Assembly: GCA_030052745.1 (NCBI GenBank)
Contig: JANBVO010000023.1
Location: 124,001-188,000, forward strand
Source of the DNA: Pleurostoma richardsiae
Taxonomy: Eukaryota > Ascomycota > Sordariomycetes > Calosphaeriales > Pleurostomataceae
DNA length: 64,000 bases
Direction: 5' to 3'
In this document: piece by piece, positions 10,931 through 24,210 of the stretch
Numbering within the stretch: position 1 is the stretch's first letter
How the letters are laid out: each line of letters starts with the position of its first letter
The notes under the pieces: generated by a model
Database searches by the model: none
Told to the model about the DNA's origin: nothing
The model's input: only the letters and a program-made list of their open reading frames with translations
Position numbers and translations under genes: made by a program

Positions 10931-12923
10931 TCAGCACATGAAGCGGTACACCCGCTTCCACAGCGGCCAGCTCCTCTTCTCGTCCTGCTCCTGCGCCAGC
11001 AGGATGGGCAGGTTGAGCTCGCGCCGGCCCGTGTCGATGTCCATGTCCTCGACGCGCACGACGCTGGTGCGGAAGTACAGCTTGTAGCCGAGCCAGAAGA
11101 CCGCCACGATCGGCACCGCCATGTACTGCAGGAAGAAGTTCTTGGCGTTCTCCCCGGGCGTGTTGTCCCGGTACCCGACGGGCCAGGCGCCCACCCAGAA
11201 CTGCGCCACCAGCACGATGGCGTTGAGCGCGAACCCGAGCCAGCTGCCCAGCACGCCCGACTGCGCGCGGAACGCCAGCTCGTTTAGGCTGCGCCCGCGC
11301 GCCGCCCACGCCTGCCGGAAGCGGATGTGCGACAGGCAGATGCTGCCCCAGGTGAAGATGGAGGAGAGCGCCGACACGGCGAGCAGCCAGTCCATGACGT
11401 CGCTCTGCTGCGGGATGTCGGACAGGTAGGCCAGGAAGCCCAGCGCCGAGGCGACGAGGATGGCCACGAGCGGCCGCCCCCGCCGGTCCACGTAGCCCAG
11501 GATCCGCGGCGCCTGGCCCTGGTCGGCCAGCGCGGCGAGCGTGCGGCTGGAGCCGAAGACGGACGAGTTGCCGACGCTGATGACGGCGATCATGATGACG
11601 GCGTTCATCACGGAGGGCAGGACGTCGATGCCCGCGTCTTGGATGGCGATGACGAACGGGCTGGCGTTGGAGTCGGTGCTGGCGCCTAGCAGGCGTTCGT
11701 CCGTGTACGGCACCAGCAGGCCCACGAGGGCCAGCGCCACGACATAGAAGAGCGTGATACGCCAGAAGACCTGCTTGATGGCTGTGGGCAGCGATTTGCG
11801 TGGGTTGGCGGTCTCGGCCGCCGCGAGGCCCACGAGCTCCGTGCCCGCGAACGCGAAGGCGGCGGTCACGAAGACGCTGCAGAGCCCCTTGAAGCCGTTG
11901 CGGAAGGCGCCAGGGTCTTTCCAGTACCGGCCGCCGATGTAGCCGGTGTCCGGCTGACCGCCGATGTTGATCACGATGCCGAGTAGGCTAAGAGCACGGT
12001 CAGCGTGTTGTCGCTCGAGGTTGTTAAGAATGATAAGTTGGGACTAATGGATTTCCACTCACATGAACCCGATCACAGCCGTGACTTTGATGATGGCAAA
12101 GATGAATTCGGCCTCACCGTAACCCTTGATACCGAAGAGGTTGATAGTAATAATGACAATGAGGAAAATGGTCACAAAGACGGCTTTGTTGACGTCGGGA
12201 TTCCAGTATGTTATCGTCATTGAGGCGGCAATGATCTCCAGGGGCAACACCACGAGCCATTGCAGTGCGTAACTATTCGAGACCAGGTGAGTAAGTGTGG
12301 GACATGAAGAATCGCAGAGGAAAGTACTTACTTCCAGCCCATCGCGAAGCCCCAGGCAGGATCCAGAAACCGAGTCGAGTACGCCGAGAAGGAACCGGCC
12401 ACGGGGAAGACGACGGCCAGCTCGCCTAGAGCTTGGACCGTGCAGTACAACATGACACCAACAAAGCAGTATGCCAGCAGCATGGAGGCTGGACCGCCGG
12501 TGCTTAAGGTCTTACCAGACGCAACGAACAGGCCGGTTCCTAGAAGAGGCAAGTGGTTAGACGAGGTGACGCCATGGAGGAGCAAGCGGAAGGAAACATA
12601 CCGATAGAGCCGCCTATAGCAATCATTTGCAGATGCCGCCCCTTGAGCTCCCTGGCGAGGCCCGAGTTGGCAGTGCGCGCCGCGGCAGCGTCAAAGTCGA
12701 AGTAGTGGACGCCCTGGTGCTCGCGAATGTGCGGTGGCATGTCGTCGTCCTTGGGCATGATGGAGCTGTTGGGGTCCCGGCGGAAGGTGTCGACAAAGCG
12801 GGTGAAGCCGCTCTTGCGCCGCGGCATGTCGTAGGTCGGCTCCCGCATGCTGTAGCTGCTGCCGTGTGCCAGCGAGTCCTCCTTCAAGTTCAGAATGTTG
12901 AGTTCGATGTCCCGGTCCGCCAT
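10931..12923 (-). CDS. Amino acid permease, GAP1-like (YAT family)
   Basis: Exons 12923-12602, 12539-12332, 12272-12063 and 11987-10931 encode 598 residues. The protein is a plasma-membrane proton/amino-acid symporter of the APC superfamily. After a hydrophilic N-tail, transmembrane helix 1 carries the substrate-binding IGGSIGTGLFVASG motif; then come GWNYALQW, the FAGTELVGLAAAETANPRKSLP segment of helix 6 and its loop, and about 12 hydrophobic helices in all. The cytosolic tail is short. Introns of 62, 59 and 75 nt use GTATGT, GTAAGT and GTGAGT donors, and each junction restores family-conserved residues. Substrate range cannot be told from sequence; members run from general to single-amino-acid carriers. 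Confidence 0.9.
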
Positions 12924-15508
12924 CGTGTGTGCGCCCCAATTCGCCTGCTACACAGATTGATGTGTGTTCTCGGGAAATCCCTTCCTAGTTGGCCGTTTCG
13001 CTTCTTCTATATCAACGCTCGACTGTCGACCGTCCCCTTACAGTTGTATGCCGTTTGCCCTGTCTCGCTTCCCGTGATCCCTTTCAATATCCTCTAACCA
13101 CTTCGACTGTGCCCCTCGGTCTGTTGCTCGCGCGCAAAGTTTCACCGACCATATACGCCGACTCAGTTGGAGCCTGAATCTTGCCACTTGTCGAAGTTCA
13201 GCTGGCCTATGCGCTCGACCTTCCGGTCGTGGTTGGTGGCGCCTCGTGGATACGCCGGTATCGTCGCCGGGTTTTCAGTGCTGGCTCTTGTTCGCCACGG
13301 CCCGCACGCGTAATCGCAATGATCTCACAAGCTCAGCAGGCATTGGCCATCGCGGCGCTCTCCGCCGTTCGAGAGTGTCGGTAGCTGTCGGTTGGTCCTT
13401 CAGGCCCTCGCTGCCCGTACTTGGCGCCTCGTCTCGGTCGACTCTGCACCTCGGTTCGGAAAATCGCTCGCTTCGGTCGGTTCCGTATCTATCGATCTAT
13501 GCGGTCGCACATGCGATTCTCCGAGGCAAAAAGCACCGGTCCGCGACAACGCTTTAGCAACAACGAAAGATTGAGACGCAAAAAGCGCGAGAAAACGAAG
13601 AAGGGGGGGAAAGATCTCGAGACTCGTGGGGGGGAAGCGGAAGACGGCAAGCAGAGGGAGCGGGCGTTGGTTGGTCGAGGCCAAAGGGGCTGGAGAGCTT
13701 ATCAGTGCTGGTGGTGTTGGTGCTGGTGCTGGTGCTGGCGCTGGCTGCAACGGAGGGGCGCGGCTTTGGGTATGGTGCGGCGCGTTCAGGTAACTAGCGG
13801 CTCGCTCTCGGGGCGGCGACTGTACGGATTTGGTAGATGGGACACACGTTGCGTCTGCTTTGCTGCCAACCGCTGCCCCTTCTGAGTACTGTGTGCTGTG
13901 TGCTTCTACTATGCAGTACACATATCTCGACAAGAGCTGCTAGTCCTGCGCCTAGTCCAACGTAGCCGACAGCATCGTCCGGTCGCGTGCTCGTGCGTGT
14001 CCGTACTCTCTGCCTCTCTCTTCGCAGTCTTTCTTTTCTACGCTTGGAGTCGATAGGTGATTATTACTCGAGTCACTCGACTCACCGCCTGATGACTGTG
14101 CACACGACAGACAAGTCAGAGGAGGACCTGGCATGGCACGGCCTGACGTCTCCGATAAGCGAGACCGCAGAAATATCAGAGCACTGGGGTGACGGCGTGT
14201 GATTACGGACCGGCAGGATGCCGTGCAGGAGGATCGCACATCCAATGGCTGCAAATCTCGTCGATCCGTTGCGACGCAGCCCTGAGCTCTCGATGTTGTT
14301 ATGCCCCTGGCCTGGCCCTGCCAGCCGTCCAATTCCTCAAATATGCCTCCGGTATCCGTGCGCATGCAGAGTGACAGGACAGCACAAGTGCCCAGCGGCA
14401 TGGTTAGAGCCGCCGCAGGGTCGCGTTGGTTGCACAAGAGTCAGACATGTCTCTGATTTCCCCTCTTTGCTCCGATCGGCCGTCTGGCATCTCGTGTCGT
14501 ACGACGTCTACGGAGCACCTCTCCTTGATACGGGTGAACGTTATTACCAGTGGGTTTCAATTCATCTGCTTGGCAGTTGCTACTCTCTTGGAGCTCAACA
14601 TAGTAACCTGGAAATCCCTACCTCAAAAGGCACCGCTCTCTTAAGCGTCCTTCGCTATGACCTAGATCTCAATAGTCCAGCGTGTCATTATACAAAACCC
14701 CCCATAAAACCCGCAACGGATGTCGGGACACGGCCAGAAGTATAGGCCTCAATTGCGGCCTGTGGGTGACAATGTCTGCGCCGTTCTCCACTGCTCCTTG
14801 CTGTAGGAAGATGGCAGGGCAGGCCAGTCAGCACATGATGCCTGTCAGTGCCATCTTAAACACCTTCCAAATCGATGGGACGGGGACCCCTTTCGTTACC
14901 GAGTCTCGCCGGTCCAGCGCGGGATGGTCTCTTCAAGGGTCCAAACATCTTCTGGTCCGTGATCCCCCCCTCGTTGTGACAAGAAGCCCAATGGCAGCCG
15001 CGTCCTTAGCGAACCCTTATCTTGGGGGCCGTTCTGCAGCTGTGTGGCGTCGGCCTAACGCTATCAGACCGGTCCCGACTGCCTATCCTCAACTGGTGTG
15101 CTATGGGGGTCTATAGGAGCTACTGGCTCAAAAGCCCCCTTTTCAGGTACCATACATAGTATGCACCTTCTGGTGGCGCCCAGTGGGAGATCTTCCCTAG
15201 TTAGAACACCTCTCCGTTGATGATTGTGTCTTCATGGATACCATCACACAGGGAAAATCAGAGAAACGCGTTGCTGATAGTCATGACCCAACATGAAATG
15301 TCTATCCGATGATTCCCGTTTCTGCACTTCAGGTTATGTACATGGCAAAAAGGGGGCCGACTGTTGCGATCACTCCCGTATTGCACTCTGCCAGCTGCTC
15401 TTCATGTCCCGCAGCTAGTCACTCAGATGATACACAGCTAGAGAAAAAAAGGGGTCAAGCCAAAAACCTGCAACGCCGTTGTTTTTTATGTCACGGTTCG
15501 CGATCACC
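12924..15508. other. Intergenic, 2.6 kb, upstream of the permease
   Basis: No supported gene. An imperfect GGTGCT hexamer tract lies at about 13705-13747. GATA-factor-type sites lie at 13699-13703 (TTATC) and 14154-14159 (GATAAG), which could give nitrogen control of the permease; this is inference. The part beyond 14.4 kb, near the 3' end of the mannosidase gene, shows nothing I can name. Confidence 0.45.
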
Positions 15509-17659
<2,151 letters not shown>

Positions 17660-18393
17660 TATGACATTGCCCGGCGGGTGTGCATCTGGAGAGAGCCGGC
17701 GAGAGGTTGCAGCCGCTCTGCGGCTGGTGATGCCCCGGCGCTGCGGCTGACGCGGTCTTCACGAGGCTGGGATCCACAGACGAGACGGAAGGGAACCAGG
17801 GTCTCCCTTTGTGAGGCCTCGGCGGTTCACGAGCTTGCCATAGCTGGACGAGGCCAGAAAGTTCGGTATATGTGAGGGCTGAGGTGGAACAATGGCTCAC
17901 GCGAGCTTGGAGTTGGGGGAAGAGGACAGCTATGTTATTTTAGGCAATGCCCCGGATTGTCGTCGATGAGCTGAGATAGCCGATCCCTAAAAATTTGTGG
18001 GACCTGCCGCTCGCCCCGGCAGGCCGGTTGCTGCCCTCCCTGCACTATTGCGTCCACACATCTGCCATCTGCCGCGCGGTACCAGCATGGCATACGGTAC
18101 CAACTGGTATACACCTATCGACTCGCAGACTCGACGCTACAAAAAAGATACCTTTTTGTTCATAGATTTCGAATTCTAGTTAAGGTATCTCGTCAGCAGT
18201 GTGACTTGTCTTTCGCTGAAAGCACCTAGACATGTTTTCCGATGTTGCCTAAGCCGCCGACATCATCATAAGGCGTGTCTTCGTTACCGCAACTTTTTCC
18301 TCCCTTCTCGCCCGATGTGCATGGCGCCTCAAAAGAGGACGGGACGGCATTTCACGGACCTACTTGAACGAGCCGCAGAACAGCACACGCCAG
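17660..18393. promoter_or_regulatory. Divergent promoter, mannosidase / ATG10
   Basis: About 0.73 kb separates the two divergent start codons. Short frames continuing upstream of the mannosidase start do not look like coding sequence. No defined site is recognised. Confidence 0.4.
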
Positions 18394-19284
18394 ATGGAGG
18401 GACATAAAGCTAATCACGCCTCTGAATTTCAGAACTACCCTTTTCTAACCGGCGAGGAGTTTACTGAGGTGTGCCATCATCTCGAGCGGAAATACTGCCA
18501 GGCAACCCTTGGGCCAGTCAGGCGCCAGTGGCGGCTGAGAGTCTGTACTGCCCTGGATACGACACTCGCCTTCGACTCTGGTTATACCACATTTATCCAG
18601 ATCATTCGTCCGCTGGAAGGCGAGCTTGACCATGGAGACTTGTCTACCTTTCTAGATAATTTCTCCTTCGGGGAAGTGCGCCCCGAGGATGAGACAGAAG
18701 TCGACGACAGAGAGATGGTGGAGGCTGAGGATGCAGACCAGGTGAGACAAGGCATCCTGTGAGCCAACCAGTGTGCGCTAAGGAGTCTTGCTCATGTCGA
18801 AGTAGGAGGTGCTTCCGAAAGGACTGAAGCAGCCTGATTTCGGCTATGTCACATATGAAGTCCATCTCCACCCAACATATCGAGCCCCTTGTCTGTGGTT
18901 CAGCCTGCACAACTTGTCGGCCGACGAGCCGGCCTTCAACATTGACACCGTCTTCAGGCGTCTCGTCCCTGATCAGTTCAAGGACAGCCTCCGACGGGCT
19001 GGCCCGATCGGCGGCATCTCAGCGGATGTATGTATTTCATGCTGTTTTAAGTTAACTAAAAGACCTTCCATGCCTGTCTGGCAGCCTTTTTGGGTCTATA
19101 CTGACACACTCTGACCCAGCATCACCCTGTCACGGGCGTTCCGGCCTTCTTCGTCCATCCCTGCCTCCTAGGAGACGCCATGTCGAGTTTCGGCTGCTCC
19201 AAGGAAGATTACCTGATGATCTGGCTGGGTCTTGTGGGAGGATGCGTTGGCCTCTGGGTTCCTAAGGAAATGGCGCTCAGGTGA
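18394..19284 (+). CDS. ATG10: ATG10, E2-like conjugating enzyme for autophagy
   Basis: Exons 18394-18741, 18806-19027 and 19120-19284 encode 244 residues. The Atg3/Atg10 fold is indicated by the N-terminal FPFLTGEEF-like segment (YPFLTGEEFTEVC), the central strands YVTYEVHLHPTYRAPCLWF, and the HHPVTGVPAFFVHPCLL block, where Cys205 of the HPC motif is the expected thioester Cys. Atg10 receives Atg12 from Atg7 and attaches it to Atg5, giving the conjugate that drives Atg8 lipidation. Three short exons with GTGAGA and GTATGT donors each restore frame. The start is the first ATG before the conserved block. The gene converges on the RRM gene with only 66 bp between stop codons. Confidence 0.82.
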
Positions 19285-19350
19285 CGCCAATCCCGTTCGC
19301 CGTAACGGCTGTTCGTTCAACGACCATTGAAGAGGTGTTGGATGCATTCC

Positions 19351-20082
19351 TCAGTCCTCGTCGCTTTCCTCCTCCATAGCCACGTCACTATCCTCGTCCT
19401 CATCCTCCTCCTCGCGCGTCCGCTTCTGCCCTCTGCTCTCAGGTGTCTTAGCGTCCTCCATGACGTGATCAGCCTGCGGAGGCTTGGAAGGAAGACCTGT
19501 TGGTGCCGCTCCCGGCGCAGAAGCGGCTGCTGAGCCCGGAACTGGGGCATTGAAGATGCTGTGTTGCAGTTCGGTGACCTCCACATTCGCTGCCGCGGAG
19601 GGCAGCTTGAAGGTCCCGTCCAGCTTCGCAACCGTGTTCGATTTAGTCTTCGCATATTGGATTTTCTGCAAGGCCTGTTAGAAGAGTCAAGAGCATCTGC
19701 CATGTTATGTAGACTCACGAGCTCATGTCCCAAAAAGTTAAACCCTTCTAATGCTCTCATCGCCTGTGTCGCAGTCTGGATGTCACGATAGACAATGTGC
19801 GCCTGTCCTCGCATCTTCATTGTTTTCAAAGCAACCACGTCAAGGACAGGGCCGTAAGTCGAGAAGAGCATATAGAGCGCCGTCCTCAGGTCTTCTTTCT
19901 GGATTTTCGCCGAGGGGAGATCCCGCACGTAGAGGCTGTTTATGGACACGTCAGCCTGTGATTGTAACGCATGGTTTGGCGGAGAGAACGCACGTTTGAT
20001 TAGGAGGGACGACTGGGAGCTTTGCAGGAACTCCTGATCCTGGAGGAGGCGCCCTCGGGGGTACTGGAAGCTTTGCGGACAT
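19351..20082 (-). CDS. U1A/U2B''-type spliceosomal RRM protein
   Basis: Exons 20082-19994, 19935-19719 and 19674-19351 encode 209 residues. After a Pro-rich N-tail, the text VPPNQTLYVRDL gives RNP2 and MRGQAHIVYRD gives RNP1, both in the U1A/U2B'' form, followed by ALQKIQYAKTKS, the family's C-terminal RRM edge. There is only one RRM, so it resembles yeast Msl1 (U2 B'') in layout more than two-RRM U1A. The tail is Ala/Pro-rich, with a basic KR-type signal and an acidic end (EEEDEDEDSD). Expected role is binding a stem-loop of U1 or U2 snRNA in the nucleus. Introns are 58 and 44 nt. Confidence 0.82.
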
Positions 20083-20555
20083 TTTGGTGAGTCTTTGAGA
20101 GTGGATGGCTCGTTCGTCTCGTCAATTGTAGTGATTCTCTGTCGTGTTTTTGTTTGATGCTCATGTGCTTTTGAGTGTGAGGCTGAAGGTGCGACTGGTA
20201 CCTGCTCGCGCCTGTCGTCAACAATTTTCTTAAGCAAGGGGAGTGCATCAAGAGGCTGGAGTGGGGGGTCATTCTATCTTTTCGATATGTATATACAAAG
20301 CACCGTGAGCTCGTTAAACGACTAGAAACGCTGCGTCTGGACTGTAGGCGGTGTGATTGAACATTTTATGTGACTACGTGACGTTTAATGCTTTTAACGG
20401 GGATTAGGTTAGCGAAGACGCTGCCCCGCCATCCCTCCTCATTACGCAAGTGCTCCTGTCGCAGGCTCGCTGCTCAGGACAAACACCATAAAGGCACCGA
20501 GTAGCAGTGATAGTAGAGAGCTACTCCTATCACGGGCACCTGGACCACGTTCGAG
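20083..20555. promoter_or_regulatory. Divergent promoter, RRM gene / ARPC1
   Basis: 473 bp lie between divergent start codons. It contains a CRE-like TGACGT at 20379-20384 within TACGTGACGTTT. No other site is recognised. Confidence 0.4.
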
Positions 20556-21781
20556 ATGTCTGCACCGGAAGTTCACCACCTCTTCCACCATCCCATTGCG
20601 GATCACTCTTTCTCCGCTGACCGCAAGACGTTGGCTATCGCCAAGGAAACGAATGTTGAGCTGTACGGCAAGGTCGGCAATGCATTCAAGCTGAAAGATG
20701 AGCTCAAGGGCCACGACAAGATGGTCACCAGTGTGGACATTGCGCCGAACTCGGGACGCATTGTTTCCTGCTCCCAGGGTAAGCTACCTTCTTATCCGTA
20801 CCCCTCAGGACCTCAAAGCCTGGTAGCTGTCGCTAACCTCTGCAACAGACCGCAACGCTCTAGTCTGGGAACCCTCCCCGGAGGGCTATAAGCCGACCCT
20901 AGTGCTCCTACGAATCAGTCGCGCTGCGACCTTTGTGCGCTGGTCGCCATCGGAGACAAAGTTCGCAGTGGGCTCTGGAGACCGCGTCATTGCTGTCTGC
21001 TACTTCGAGGAAGAGAACGACTGGTGGGTGTCTAAGCACATCAAGAAACCCATCCGCAGCACCATCACCACTGTCGCGTGGCACCCGAACTCTGTGCTCC
21101 TGGCTGCTGGTTCTACGGACGCCCATGCTAGGGTCTTTTCGAGCTTCATCAAGGGCGTCGATACAAGGCCTGAGCCTGGAGTTTGGGGCGAGAGATTGCC
21201 CTTCAACACGGTCTGCGGCGAGTACCTTAATAACTCCGCTGGATGGGTCCACTCCGTCGCCTTCTCTCCGAGTGGTGATGCGCTTGCGTTTGCCGCCCAT
21301 GATAGCAGCATCACTGTTGTATATCCCAGTGGCCCGGACCAGCCACCAAGAGCGATTCTGAGCATCACGACCCAGCTCCTTCCGTTTATGAGCATCTTCT
21401 GGAGCAACGAGTCTGAGATCATCGCCGCCGGTTACGACTGCGAAGCGTTCAGATTCAAAGGCGGCCCCAATGGATGGCAACTGAGCGGCACTCTGGAAGC
21501 CAAGGGAAGGCCGGGCTTGGGTGACGCGCGCGAGGAGTCGGCTTTGAATATGTTCAGGCAGATGGATCTGAAGGGTAAGGTCAAGGACGACACGAAACTC
21601 AGCACCATACACCAGAACACCATCACAACGATTCGTCCTTACGAAACCTCTGGCACCTCAGTCACCAAGTTCAGCTGTAAGTCTCATTCCTTTTCCGAAC
21701 CCTCTTTCGTAGCAGGCTCTCGTACTGATGCATGTTGCAGCTACCGGAGTTGATGGAAGGGTCGTCATTTGGCACGCCTAG
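20556..21781 (+). CDS. Arp2/3 complex subunit ARPC1 (WD40)
   Basis: Exons 20556-20778, 20849-21676 and 21741-21781 encode 363 residues, the usual ARPC1 length. The protein is a seven-bladed WD40 propeller in the seven-subunit complex that nucleates branched actin for endocytic patches. Recognisable features are HHLFHHPIADHSFSADRKTLA at the start, KGHDKMVTSVDIAPNSGRIVSCS, the DRNALVWE blade end across intron 1, FVRWSPSETKFAVGSGDR, and the closing TGVDGRVVIWHA. Intron 1 (70 nt) and intron 2 (64 nt) have GTAAGC and GTAAGT donors; the last exon is only 41 nt. Confidence 0.93.
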
Positions 21782-22005
21782 ACTAGATTCAATGAATATG
21801 AGATATTTCAATGGAAGTCATGATGTCTCAACACTGCGCAGAGCTCGTTCTTTGAAGGAAAATAGTTTTCGGTATCATCTAGTCTCATGTTTATTCCATA
21901 CGGTGAGGCCGCTTCTCTACGCCTTTCTATTTGCTGCAACATGGCTTCAAGACCTACTCCGCTGCATTGTCGCCATAGCATACTTATAAGCTCGATGTCC
22001 TCCGC

Positions 22006-23544
22006 ATGATACCTCTATTCCGACATGATGTCGATACTTACCAAGACCACTTACATCGCAGGTACGCCTGGCAGGGGAGTTACGAACCCCACCATAAGAT
22101 GGACCGCGCTGCCTCCCCGTCTGACAGAGTGCTCATGACTCCGAGAGTCTCGTCGGGACACTTAGCCATGATCAGAGAGAGAGGGCGCACAGTCGAGCTC
22201 CTAGATGGTTTCCAAGGTGTCGCCTATCCGGCAGGCGCCTCAGCAGACAGATATTATCAAGGCCTACCCCACGACACCGCGCAGGTCTCCCCGCGGACTA
22301 TACCGCCCGAGCATTTTGATCAGGGATACCACCCTGGCAGCTTCTCTAGTCCCCGGATAATCGAGGTGGAGGACGACGAGGACTACGTGGGTATCGAGCA
22401 GCCCGCCCGTCGCCCCAATCCCACCGTTACCAACATCGCCGCTACTCCAGGGCTCCACACGCCAGCCCCCCCATATCCGTTGCCTCCTCCAGGGGCCGGT
22501 GGACCCGCGATGGCATATACTTTCCTAGGCGTTGGCTACGCGGGAACCGGCGGCGGAAACAGCTTCGAGCCGGGGCCGTACTCACGGACAGAGCCTGCCC
22601 CGCAGCCCGTCGGTGTCAAACACCAAATTGAATCAGGCGATGAGTCCGCTACCGACGGCTCACTCATCGACGTCAAGCCTGTCCTCCGCGATGTGATCTC
22701 CCTCTCGTCCGGCAGCTCCGCCTCGTTGTACCCGGCGGCCTCGGAGGCCGTCTCGATCGATGGAACCTACATCATCCGGGCCGTCCACGACGCCTGCCTC
22801 GGGGCCACGCAACGCCACCTGCGCGCCCTTCGCACGAACTGGCACGTGCGCACCTGCTCCCCTTACGACGACGCGCACGATCGTCGTCGTCGCGGAGACG
22901 GCAGCCTCGGCGGGGCGTACCGCTCCGAGCGGACGACGGCCAGCCGCTTCTCGCCGTACGCGCGGGACGTCTCGTCGTTCAGCCGCCACCGCAACGCCAA
23001 CAACCACGGGCCCGCGCGCCGGCGGGCGTCATCTGACCCAGGACGGATGGCTTGGTCGAACACGGGCGACGGTCTTCACGGATGGCAAGCCGCGAACCCG
23101 GAGGCACAAGTCGGCGGTGCCGAAGAGCTCGAAGAGGAGGAGGACTGGATTTCCCGCTGCCGCCGGCGGGGGGGCCACCCCGCCGTGCCCATTCCGGAGC
23201 CGACGCGCTCGCTGCTGGCCAACGCGCACGCCATCTGCGGCGTGGCGTGGCGGCGCGCGGCGCGCGACCGGCTGGACGTGTTGGGCGCGGAGCGCGACGC
23301 GCTGGCTGCCATGACGGCGCTGGTAGAGTGGGCGGAGCGGGTGGCGCTCGCGGCTGTGACTGCGGAAGGCGAGGACGGCAGTGGCGGCCGCGGAGGCGGA
23401 GTAGGAGGGGGAGAGGGAAAAGAGGCGGTAGAGGACTTGGTGCGGGAGGTGTTGACGGCGGGGACGGCGCTGTGCGAGTGGTTGAGGGACGAGGGGGCGC
23501 TGCGAGAGATTGCGGACGTGGAGCTTGAGGTCGGGTTCCCTTGA
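22006..23544 (+). CDS. Unrecognised protein with SUMO-interaction-like motifs
   Basis: One open exon of 512 residues; a second in-frame ATG lies at 22099. I recognise no catalytic domain. Residues 118-126 (IIEVEDDED) and 229-236 (DVISLSSG) have the hydrophobic core plus acidic or Ser flank of SUMO-interaction motifs. The middle is Pro/Gly- and then Arg/Ser-rich and looks disordered. Residues about 400-510 form an Ala/Glu/Arg-rich stretch that reads as amphipathic helices (LANAHAICGVAWRRAARDRL, then AAMTALVEWAERVALAAV), interrupted by a Gly-rich linker. The C-terminal half is very GC-rich, so opposite frames are also open, but this frame has the more protein-like composition. It probably belongs to a poorly conserved fungal nuclear protein family; that is inference. 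Confidence 0.6.
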   Translation: MIPLFRHDVDTYQDHLHRRYAWQGSYEPHHKMDRAASPSDRVLMTPRVSSGHLAMIRERGRTVELLDGFQGVAYPAGASADRYYQGLPHDTAQVSPRTIPPEHFDQGYHPGSFSSPRIIEVEDDEDYVGIEQPARRPNPTVTNIAATPGLHTPAPPYPLPPPGAGGPAMAYTFLGVGYAGTGGGNSFEPGPYSRTEPAPQPVGVKHQIESGDESATDGSLIDVKPVLRDVISLSSGSSASLYPAASEAVSIDGTYIIRAVHDACLGATQRHLRALRTNWHVRTCSPYDDAHDRRRRGDGSLGGAYRSERTTASRFSPYARDVSSFSRHRNANNHGPARRRASSDPGRMAWSNTGDGLHGWQAANPEAQVGGAEELEEEEDWISRCRRRGGHPAVPIPEPTRSLLANAHAICGVAWRRAARDRLDVLGAERDALAAMTALVEWAERVALAAVTAEGEDGSGGRGGGVGGGEGKEAVEDLVREVLTAGTALCEWLRDEGALREIADVELEVGFP

Positions 23545-24210
23545 GAGGTGTGCTGTTGACATGAGCTCCCTTCGAGATGGGGACTATCGGTCTGCTTGCG
23601 ACTTTGAGTTTGTCTGGCGATGTGTCTGCGGGTTTGTGTTTTACGAGTCTTGTTTTGGATCTGGGAGGGCTACTGCCATCGGGACAGAGGCATCAGGGGT
23701 TCTCATCGCGGAATGGTAGACTGTCTTTCTCAACCTTGACATTCTCCCAGCGGATGGTTGCTGAATGAGGGGTGGGGCAGACATATTGCAGGAAGTTTCC
23801 CGGAGTATGGCCACTCTAAACTCCTCATGAAGATTGGTATTGCTTCAATGCTTTAGTATTCTCACGTCGAACGTGAACGTAACCTATAAATGCCTTTAAT
23901 AGTGAATGTCGCCCTTACCCAAGGACCACATGGTCGAGTTGGCAAGCTCAGTGTCCACACTGCAGAAGATCGACGATATTGAGCCTGTCCATGTCACAAA
24001 AGCCACTGCCATATTATGGCTGTCACAAGATAACGTAAATGAAATCTGTTGTTCTATTTTACCCAGGCCTGAACTTTTGGTCTGTAGCAAGTCCACTGCC
24101 GCAAAAACAAACAATTGCAGGATATCATGCGCATCCACGGTACTCCCTATATGCCAGAAAAGCCCCAAGAAGCGGTGGTGACAGCAAAAACTCTCCCCAA
24201 AGGAGGTCGA
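23545..24210. other. Convergent intergenic region, 0.67 kb
   Basis: This is the 3' flank of the gene ending at 23544 and of HIS1. Nothing is recognised. Confidence 0.45.

Noticed and set aside
22660-23562. Several open frames on both strands over the 3' half of the SIM-motif gene
   Set aside because: High GC removes stop codons in all frames; the called frame has the more balanced composition and continues the upstream coding text.
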